The notes under the pieces are model-generated. The model worked only from the letters and a program-made list of their open reading frames with translations. It was not told where the DNA came from and did no database searches. This document shows, piece by piece, positions 1 to 4,745 of a stretch of 6,442 nucleotides of DNA. Within the stretch, counting starts at the first letter, position 1; the number at the start of each line of letters is the position of its first letter. The stretch comes from Bacteroides sp. (lineage in GTDB: Bacteria > Bacteroidota > Bacteroidia > Bacteroidales > Muribaculaceae), in contig JAAVDT010000005.1 in the NCBI GenBank assembly GCA_014801655.1, positions 10,881 to 17,322 on the forward strand, written 5' to 3'. Both the position numbers and the translations under genes were made by a program.

Positions 1-525
1 GCGAATGATCCCGCGGAGATTGCAAGCACAATGTTTGACCGCTTTCCGTCGCTGCTCTATCACATCAATGAATATGACAACGACCTGGTGATAACGTCAC
101 TTGACCGGTCAGACAACGAGCTCGGCCAATGGCGACTCTCCCGCTCTCAGCTCAAAGAGATTGCCACCCGACTCGGCATCTACTCCGCTCTGCTACCCGA
201 AGGGCTCAACCGCTATCTGCGCGACTTCAACAATTCGCGGCCCGTCAATCACCACTATCAGGAAGCTGACCTTGGCATAGCTCCGCGCAACCGCGGCATC
301 GAACACACCCACATCGTGTATGACGACCCCGAGCACCCCTTCAATCCTGAGAGCGAAGCCATTGCCCGCTATCGCCAAAGCCTTGAAACCGACATCACAT
401 CAAAAATAGACTACCACGAAGCCCTCACCCTGTTCCATCTACCCCTGACAATTCGCTTCATAGGCTCCACAACCGGCCGCACCGCCACCATCACCATTCC
501 CGCCCGGCCAAAATCTTCTAATTGA
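1..525 (+). CDS. Uncharacterised protein, 3' part of gene (5' end outside window)
   Basis: I do not recognise this protein. The frame is open from base 1 (codons for ANDPAEIAST precede the first ATG at 31), so the gene most likely starts upstream of the window. If the ATG at 31 were the true start, the product would be 164 aa. It ends at TGA 523-525. The visible part is hydrophilic, with no signal peptide or membrane segment, and is rich in Arg, His, Asp and Pro. It contains an HTHIVYDDPEHPF stretch and a beta-prone, Thr/Ile-rich C-terminus (LTIRFIGSTTGRTATITIPA). Codon choice resembles that of the housekeeping genes downstream, which argues for a real gene rather than a shadow frame. A short TTGAG/CTCAA hairpin (522-526 with 536-540) lies at the stop but has no T-run, so I do not call a terminator. 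Function is unknown; confidence refers to its being coding. Confidence 0.7.
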   Translation, partial: ANDPAEIASTMFDRFPSLLYHINEYDNDLVITSLDRSDNELGQWRLSRSQLKEIATRLGIYSALLPEGLNRYLRDFNNSRPVNHHYQEADLGIAPRNRGIEHTHIVYDDPEHPFNPESEAIARYRQSLETDITSKIDYHEALTLFHLPLTIRFIGSTTGRTATITIPARPKSSN

Positions 526-529
526 GTCT

Positions 530-645
530 GTGAATCTCAACAAAGTACCCAATAAAGTACCCAATAAAGTATCCAATAAAGTATCCAATAAAGTATCCAA
601 TAAAAGGATTGCTTGAACGAGAGGGAAGCAACAAGGCGGGACGCA
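530..645 (+). pseudogene. Possible remnant of an AAA_4/COG2865-type ATPase-winged helix regulator gene
   Basis: Two adjacent scraps resemble the end of one protein family. In the frame starting at 530, the 12-bp array reads as NKVP/NKVS repeats and stops at 614-616 (TGA). Directly after the array, a different frame reads IKGLLEREGSNKAGR (600-644). From general knowledge, putative transcriptional regulators of the COG2865 group (AlbA_2 domain, then AAA_4/HATPase_c_4) often carry four-residue linker repeats such as NKVPNKVP before a C-terminal winged helix, which tends to end like KGLLERxGSNKxGxW. Here the helix-turn-helix core between the two scraps is missing and the frames differ. The expected Trp is replaced at the edge of the palindromic element. 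The match is from memory and short, so confidence is low. The alternative is a coincidental intergenic minisatellite. Confidence 0.3.
542..601 (+). repeat. 12-bp tandem repeat, five units
   Basis: Five head-to-tail copies of a 12-bp unit fill this stretch without gaps. Units 1-2 are AAAGTACCCAAT and units 3-5 are AAAGTATCCAAT, so one C/T change divides the array into two blocks and suggests stepwise duplication. A 12-bp unit preserves reading frame. One frame reads as repeats of NKVP then NKVS, and another reads as repeats of KYPI. The array starts 16 bp after the stop of the upstream gene. Copy number is likely to vary between strains; that is inference from the structure. Confidence 0.97.
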
Positions 646-822
646 ATACTGTTTACTTAAGTAATCGAGTGAGGTTGATTTATCCTGGCTTTACCCGAAT
701 TGTAGGGACGCACCCTGGTGCGTCCGAGTTGATAATCAGATGGTTGCGGACGCACCAGGGTGCGTCCCTACAAAAAGAGGGAAGCCCTATATAGTTCGAT
801 TTTCCTTTAGTAAACAGCATTG
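644..822. mobile_element. Nested palindromic REP/MITE-like element
   Basis: About 179 bp bounded by an imperfect inverted repeat. The left end at 646-661 matches the reverse complement of 806-821 at 14 of 16 positions, including a perfect CTGTTTACT/AGTAAACAG core. Looser pairing continues inward (ATCGA at 665-669 against TCGAT at 797-801) and outward to CAAT/ATTG. A perfect 27-bp inverted repeat sits within it. No transposase is encoded and no clear target duplication is visible, so it would be a non-autonomous element moved by proteins made elsewhere, or a fixed genomic palindrome. It lies in the non-coding region upstream of the dxs cluster and does not interrupt an intact gene. The outer boundaries are less certain than the inner palindrome. 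Confidence 0.55.
700..773. repeat. Perfect 27-bp inverted repeat, each arm itself a palindrome
   Basis: Bases 700-726 are the exact reverse complement of 747-773, separated by a 20-nt spacer (727-746). Within each arm lies GGACGCACC-NN-GGTGCGTCC (706-725 and 748-767), a second palindrome with 9-bp half-sites. The DNA or RNA can therefore fold as one long hairpin or as two short GC-rich hairpins. Head-to-head pairs of short GC-rich palindromes are typical of REP/BIME sequences mobilised by RAYT (Y1, IS200-like) transposases; that relationship is inferred from structure only. Reading frames through it, such as 609-794, give low-complexity translations (VGTHPGAS, LRTHQGAS) and are not genes. Confidence 0.95.
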
Positions 823-881
823 AAGCGGGCCGATGGGTTGTGAAGCGCTGAGGCGTGGAGGGTCGGAAATAGTGGCGGAAA

Positions 882-915
882 TTGGGTGGGGGTATTGATT
901 TATTTTGTAAATTTG
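882..915 (+). promoter_or_regulatory. Likely Bacteroidetes-type promoter for the small membrane protein/dxs cluster
   Basis: TAAATTTG at 908-915 matches the Bacteroidetes primary sigma factor -7 consensus TAnnTTTG exactly. A TTG at 882-884 could be the -33 box, but the 23-nt spacing is a few bases longer than usual. Transcription would begin near 920-923, leaving a leader of about 50 nt before the ATG at 971. The leader contains an imperfect GCAG...CTGC palindrome around 936-950. It is the best promoter candidate seen between the REP element and the first gene of the cluster. Confidence 0.5.
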
Positions 916-970
916 CGGATGTATTGGCTTTTGGCAGGGCGCCTCTGCAAGCGCGGGCCGGGCTGATTGA

Positions 971-1159
971 ATGAAATTTGTTTTGCGAATGAAGAAGGTT
1001 CCTGTTTTTCAGTTGTGTTGCATCGCGGCGCTTTGGCTGCTGCTCTGCTATCTGATGATTGTGTCGCAGCCGCTTACGCTTAAGGTGGTGCTGATCATCA
1101 TCGGGTCGGGAATCATTGTGTTCGTTCCGCTCTATAAGAAACACTTCAAGAAGAAATGA
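971..1159 (+). CDS. Small two-helix membrane protein, translationally coupled to dxs
   Basis: A 62-aa protein of unknown function. Two hydrophobic segments are visible, roughly residues 13-32 ([20 protein letters not shown]) and 37-56 ([19 protein letters not shown]), joined by a short SQPLT turn. Basic residues occupy both ends (MKFVLRMKK and YKKHFKKK), so both termini are predicted cytoplasmic with a hairpin in the inner membrane. The start at 971 is the first ATG after the promoter; an in-frame ATG at 989 (MKKVPVF) is a plausible shorter start giving 56 aa. Its stop overlaps the dxs start as ATGA (1156-1159), which points to translational coupling and supports its being a real gene. Nothing links it biochemically to isoprenoid synthesis; the association is by position only. 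Confidence 0.8.
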   Translation: MKFVLRMKKVPVFQLCCIAALWLLLCYLMIVSQPLTLKVVLIIIGSGIIVFVPLYKKHFKKK

Positions 1160-3135
1160 CTGAACAGCAACATATTGACCCTATTCTCCATGTGGAGCCC
1201 GACCTTTCGGAGCATGCGCCTGACAGCGCGCGCTATCCGCTGCTTTCAAAGATTGAGAGCCCGGCCGATCTGCGCGGTCTGGGCGCCGAACAATTGCCCG
1301 AGGTGTGTCAGGAAATCCGTGATTTTCTGATTCAGTCGCTTTCGGCCAATCCGGGCCATTTCGCGTCGAGCATGGGTGCAGTGGAGCTGACGGTTGCTCT
1401 GCACTATGTTTTCAACACGCCCTACGATCGCATTGTGTGGGACGTTGGCCATCAGGCTTATGGGCATAAATTGCTGACCGGGCGCGCAGGCCGTTTCCAC
1501 ACCAATCGCCGGCTTGGCGGATTGTCGGGTTTTCCGAATCCGATGGAGAGCGAATATGACACTTTCGCGGCGGGCCATGCGTCGAATTCGATATCGGCGG
1601 CGCTGGGCATGTCGGTGGCGGCTGAGCTTAACAAGGATGAGCCACGACGTCAGGTGGTGGCCGTGATCGGCGATGCGTCAATCAGCGGCGGCCTGGCATT
1701 TGAGGGATTGAACAATGCTGCCAATACCAAGAACAATCTGCTCATCATACTGAACGACAATGACATGTCGATTGACCGCAATGTCGGTTCGCTGAATTCA
1801 TACCTGGCCCATCTGACCACGTCGAAAGCCTACAACAGCGTTCGCTACAAGACGTATCATGCGCTGAAGCGTCTGGGACTGTTTAACGACAAGAACCGCG
1901 GGCGTGTGTTGCGCTTCAACAATTCGCTCAAGTCGCTCATCTCAAAGGAGCAGAACATTTTCGAGGGGTTGAACATCAGATATTTCGGGCCATTTGACGG
2001 CCATGACCTTCCGCGCATCATCCGGGTGCTCAACGACATAAAGGATATGGAGGGGCCGCGCATTTTGCATCTGCGCACCGTCAAGGGGTGTGGCTTCAAG
2101 CCGGCCGAGGAGCATCCGGCCAAGTGGCACGCTCCGGGGAAGTTCGACCCCGACAGTGGCGAAATAGTGAGCAGCGGCTCCTCAGAGCAACCGCCTAAGT
2201 TTCAGGATGTTTTCGGGGAGACGCTCGTGGAGCTGGCCCGCGAAAACAAAGATATTGTGGGCATTACGGCCGCCATGTCCTCGGGCACATCGATGAGTAT
2301 GCTTCAGGAGGCGATGCCGGAGCGCACGTTTGACGTAGGCATTTCCGAGGGTCATGCCGTTACGTTTGCGGGTGGCCTTGCCAAGGATGGCAAGCGACCG
2401 TTCGTGGCCATCTATTCATCGTTTCTGCAGAGAGCCTATGACCATATTATCCACGACGTTGCGCTGAACTCGCTGCCGGTGGTGTTTGCCATTGACCGCG
2501 CCGGACTGGTGGGCGAAGATGGCGCTACTCACCACGGAGTCAACGATCTGAACTATCTTGGTAACATTCCGGGAATGACCGTTGCTGCTCCGCGCAATGA
2601 AATCTGGCTGCGCAATCTGCTCTACACGTCGCAGCTCCCGACGCTCGCCGGGCCGGTGGCTATCCGCTATCCGCGCGGCGCAGGCGAAATGACCGACTGG
2701 CGCCGGCCGATGAAGGAGGTGGCGATCGGACGAGGCGAACGCCTGACCGAGGGCACAGATGTGGCCGTGCTTTCGCTGGGGCCGATAGCTTCGGAGGTGA
2801 GCAAGGCGATTGAGGACGCGCGTCGGCAGGGGGTCAGCGTGGCCCACTATGATATGGTGTTCCTGCGACCTATCGACGAGGATATACTCCGCGAGGTCGG
2901 CGAGTCGGGCATGCCCGTTGTGACGGTTGAAGATGCCTCCATCAAGGGTGGACTCGGCTCTGCCACAATCGAATGGCTCAACGACCACGGCTACCATAAC
3001 CCGGTGAGACGCATCGGAATACCCGACAAGTTTGTGCCGCAAGGCACCGTGGCGCAGCTCCGCCACCTCTGCGGCATGGATGCCGAAGCCATCTGCAAAG
3101 CTATTGTTGAATCATCAACTCTAAGAAACTGTTAA
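1156..3135 (+). CDS. dxs: 1-deoxy-D-xylulose-5-phosphate synthase
   Basis: Cytosolic thiamine diphosphate enzyme that condenses pyruvate with glyceraldehyde 3-phosphate to give DXP and CO2. This is the first step of the MEP isoprenoid pathway and also feeds thiamine and pyridoxal synthesis. The 659 aa show the standard order: N-terminal TPP-binding domain (about 34-310), central pyrimidine-binding domain (about 347-510) and transketolase C-terminal domain (about 525-645). Visible motifs are NPGHF (H68), [12 protein letters not shown] (95-105), the cofactor motif GDASISGG (172-179) with NDND (200-203), [10 protein letters not shown] (395-404, catalytic-type E398), SSFLQRAYD (421-429), DGATHHG (455-461) and RYPRG (504-508). 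The third Gly of the usual GDG motif is Ala. About 25 extra N-terminal residues precede the region where Bacteroides Dxs normally starts. No other ATG lies before M73, so the ATGA overlap with the upstream gene sets the start. The last two residues and the stop (AAC TGT TAA) lie inside an inserted element. Confidence 0.98.
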   Translation: MTEQQHIDPILHVEPDLSEHAPDSARYPLLSKIESPADLRGLGAEQLPEVCQEIRDFLIQSLSANPGHFASSMGAVELTVALHYVFNTPYDRIVWDVGHQAYGHKLLTGRAGRFHTNRRLGGLSGFPNPMESEYDTFAAGHASNSISAALGMSVAAELNKDEPRRQVVAVIGDASISGGLAFEGLNNAANTKNNLLIILNDNDMSIDRNVGSLNSYLAHLTTSKAYNSVRYKTYHALKRLGLFNDKNRGRVLRFNNSLKSLISKEQNIFEGLNIRYFGPFDGHDLPRIIRVLNDIKDMEGPRILHLRTVKGCGFKPAEEHPAKWHAPGKFDPDSGEIVSSGSSEQPPKFQDVFGETLVELARENKDIVGITAAMSSGTSMSMLQEAMPERTFDVGISEGHAVTFAGGLAKDGKRPFVAIYSSFLQRAYDHIIHDVALNSLPVVFAIDRAGLVGEDGATHHGVNDLNYLGNIPGMTVAAPRNEIWLRNLLYTSQLPTLAGPVAIRYPRGAGEMTDWRRPMKEVAIGRGERLTEGTDVAVLSLGPIASEVSKAIEDARRQGVSVAHYDMVFLRPIDEDILREVGESGMPVVTVEDASIKGGLGSATIEWLNDHGYHNPVRRIGIPDKFVPQGTVAQLRHLCGMDAEAICKAIVESSTLRNC

Positions 3136-3143
3136 AATTTATG
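3125..3143 (+). repeat. Left terminal inverted repeat of the MITE
   Basis: GAAACTGTTAAAATTTATG. It matches the reverse complement of the right end except at one base (A versus T at position 10). The dxs stop codon TAA (3133-3135) falls inside it. Confidence 0.85.
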
Positions 3144-3288
3144 TCAGGAATACTATTATTAGAGTTATATGCCATGATTTCGACAATCTTTTTGGCGCTT
3201 TTCGCCGAGTTTCATCGGGCGCGATGCCCGCATCGCTTCCTCTTCAACTCGCAAAAATCATCCAAAAATATTATCAAAATCATTGGCA

Positions 3289-3307
3289 CATAAATTTAAA
3301 CAGTTTC
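3289..3307 (-). repeat. Right terminal inverted repeat of the MITE
   Basis: CATAAATTTAAACAGTTTC on the + strand, the partner of the left repeat. It is followed by the TAA direct repeat (3308-3310), then GAAAATG, where the ATG is the trkA start. It contains TAAATTTA, one base off a Bacteroidetes -7 box, but no -33 box at the right distance, so I do not call a promoter. Confidence 0.85.
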
Positions 3308-3314
3308 TAAGAAA

Positions 3315-4649
3315 ATGAAGATAGTAATTGCCGGAGCGGGCGAAGTTGGCAAACATCTGGCGCGATTGCTCTCGCGCGAGGATCAGGACATCACGCTGAT
3401 CGACACCAACAATGAGCGGTTGGCAGTGATGGATGCCACTTGCAATCTGCTGACCCACAGCGGGTCGCCGACATCGTTTGATGTGCTTGAAGAGTGTCGC
3501 GTCGGCACGTGCGACCTGTTTATCGCCGTCACCCCCCACGAAACCACCAATGTGCTTGCCTGCCAGATGGCGAAATGTCTCGGGGCAAAAAAGACCGTTG
3601 CCCGAATCGACAACTATGAGTTCATGAGCTCGCGCAGCGCGGAGTTTTTCCGCCATCAGGGCATCGACGTGATGATCTATCCGGAATATCTCGCTGCACG
3701 CGAAATCCTGAAAGCGCTGCAGCGCAACTGGGTGCGCAACTGGTTTGAGATTCATGAGGGTCAGCTGATTGTGGTCGGCGTCAAGATTCGCGACCATGCT
3801 CCGCTGGTCGACCGTCAGCTCCGCGAACTCCCGGCCCTGAGCACCGATTTCCACATTTCGGCTATCAAGCGCAACCACGAAACCATCATTCCGCGAGGCA
3901 ACGACTATCTGCGCGCGGGCGACATCATCTATGTGACCACCACCGAAAGCGGCATCGATGACCTGCGGCGGCTTGCCGGAAAGGTGGAGCTCAATATCCG
4001 CAAGGTGCTCATTATGGGTGGCAGCCGCATTGCCGTCAGACTCATTGCGCTGGCCGGCGACCGGTTCCGCTTCAAAATCATTGAGGATGACCGCGAACGA
4101 TGCAATCATCTCGCCGAGGTGTGTCCGGATGTTGACATCATTCATGCCGACGGCCGCGACGTAGACATTCTCCGCGAAGAGGGCATCGACGAAACCGACG
4201 CCTTCATCGCGCTGACCGACCGATCCGAAACAAACATTCTCACATCGCTGACCGCCAAGGAATACGGTGTGCGCAAGACCATAGCCGAGGTCGAGGACCT
4301 GCAGTTTATCTCGCAGGCTGAGAATCTCAACATCGGCACCACTATCAATAAGAAACTACTTGCATCGTCGAAAATCTTCCAGATGCTGCTCGATGACGAC
4401 GACGAAACGTCGAAATTCATGTCGCTGGCCGATGCCGATGTGATCGACGTGGAGGTGAAACCGAAGGCCAAGGTGACTAAAGCTCCGGTTAAAGACCTGT
4501 CGCTCAGCCATGACATGACCATTGCCGGTCTGATCCGCGACGGCAAGGGCATGCTGGTGGGTGGTAATACCCAGATTTTGGCGGGCGACCATGTGGTGGT
4601 GTTCTGCCTTTCGGGAACGCTCCATAAGATTGAGAGGTTATTTAATTGA
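3315..4649 (+). CDS. trkA: Trk system K+ uptake regulatory protein TrkA
   Basis: Cytoplasmic NAD(H)/nucleotide-binding subunit that assembles as a ring under the TrkH pore and gates K+ entry. The 444 aa fit full-length TrkA with duplicated RCK modules. The first Rossmann domain (about 1-125) has GAGEVG (7-12) and the ribose-binding acidic residue D30 after the second strand (ITLID). TrkA_C domain 1 spans about 140-222 (ending in RAGDIIYVTT). The second Rossmann domain (about 229-345) carries GGSRIA (235-240) in place of the glycine-rich loop, then IIEDD (255-259) and HADGRDVDIL (277-286). TrkA_C domain 2 spans about 368-444 (LAGDHVVVFC). An acidic DDDDE run (360-364) lies in the linker before the last domain. 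The start follows an A-rich GAAAA, usual for Bacteroidetes, where Shine-Dalgarno sites are rarely used. It lies upstream of trkH, its expected partner, and was probably once overlapped by the dxs stop. Confidence 0.97.
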   Translation: MKIVIAGAGEVGKHLARLLSREDQDITLIDTNNERLAVMDATCNLLTHSGSPTSFDVLEECRVGTCDLFIAVTPHETTNVLACQMAKCLGAKKTVARIDNYEFMSSRSAEFFRHQGIDVMIYPEYLAAREILKALQRNWVRNWFEIHEGQLIVVGVKIRDHAPLVDRQLRELPALSTDFHISAIKRNHETIIPRGNDYLRAGDIIYVTTTESGIDDLRRLAGKVELNIRKVLIMGGSRIAVRLIALAGDRFRFKIIEDDRERCNHLAEVCPDVDIIHADGRDVDILREEGIDETDAFIALTDRSETNILTSLTAKEYGVRKTIAEVEDLQFISQAENLNIGTTINKKLLASSKIFQMLLDDDDETSKFMSLADADVIDVEVKPKAKVTKAPVKDLSLSHDMTIAGLIRDGKGMLVGGNTQILAGDHVVVFCLSGTLHKIERLFN

Positions 4650-4651
4650 AT

Positions 4652-4715
4652 TTAAGTTTTTAAGAAGGACAGGGAGGTTAAGGAGCTTAAGGAATTTTAA
4701 AGAGCTTAAGGACTG
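4652..4715 (+). repeat. Degenerate TTAAGGA repeat array between trkA and trkH
   Basis: The clear part runs 4678-4715 as four units: TTAAGGAGC, TTAAGGAATT, TTAAAGAGC and TTAAGGACTG, of 9, 10, 9 and 10 bp. Weaker copies (TTAAGTTTT at 4652-4660, TTAAGAAGGAC at 4660-4670) precede it. It fills most of the 96-bp trkA-trkH spacer. The same family and orientation recurs after trkH at 6249-6335. It contains AAGGAG (4680-4685), but this is about 60 nt from the trkH start and so is not a ribosome binding site. Role unknown. Confidence 0.85.
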
Positions 4716-4745
4716 TTTGTTGACAAATTTAAACTTTGGATTGAT

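Larger units (their letters stand above)
3125..3307. mobile_element. 183-bp fold-back MITE-like element between dxs and trkA
   Basis: The terminal inverted repeats 3125-3143 and 3289-3307 match at 18 of 19 positions, with ends GAAACTGTT...AACAGTTTC. A direct TAA lies just outside each end (3122-3124 and 3308-3310), consistent with a 3-bp target duplication. Since both copies read CTAA, a 4-bp duplication is also possible. The arms keep pairing inward: 3170-3227 resembles the reverse complement of 3230-3288 with mismatches and small gaps. The whole element is thus one imperfect palindrome whose centre is GCGATGC-CC-GCATCGC (3221-3236). A 26-nt segment (3144-3169) occurs in the left arm only. 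No transposase is encoded. A 3-bp TNA target and TIRs of this kind would suit an IS5-family (IS1031-like) parent; this is inference. It supplies the end of dxs and separates it from trkA. Confidence 0.8.

Noticed and set aside
522..540. Hairpin TTGAG/CTCAA as terminator of the first gene
   Set aside because: Five-base stem with a 9-nt loop and no T-run after it, which is too weak to call.
542..601. CRISPR array
   Set aside because: The units are 12 bp and contiguous, with no spacers.
609..794. 61-aa frame on the + strand from a TTG
   Set aside because: Its middle and end are the translated palindromes (VGTHPGAS, LRTHQGAS). Only the first dozen residues are of interest, as a possible gene remnant.
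680..1144. 154-aa reading frame on the - strand across the REP element and the small membrane gene
   Set aside because: It runs through the palindrome and gives an Arg/His/Asn-rich, low-complexity translation. It conflicts with the better supported gene at 971-1159.
2416..3066. 216-aa reading frame on the - strand
   Set aside because: Antisense shadow of the conserved C-terminal half of dxs, with no recognisable domain.
3291..3298. TAAATTTA as an internal promoter for trkA within the MITE
   Set aside because: One mismatch to the -7 consensus and no TTG at the expected -33 distance. It is also part of the terminal inverted repeat, which explains its sequence.
3258..4145. 295-aa reading frame on the - strand
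   Set aside because: It lies antisense to trkA, whose + strand frame has full domain structure and motifs. The translation shows no recognisable motif, and its length is explained by the GC-rich third positions of trkA.
4680..4685. AAGGAG as a Shine-Dalgarno site for trkH
   Set aside because: About 60 nt from the start codon, part of a repeat array, and Bacteroidetes rarely use such sites.
4731..4738. AAACTTTG as a -7 box for trkH
   Set aside because: It lacks the leading TA in register and has no -33 element at the right spacing, and transcription would begin at or after the start codon.
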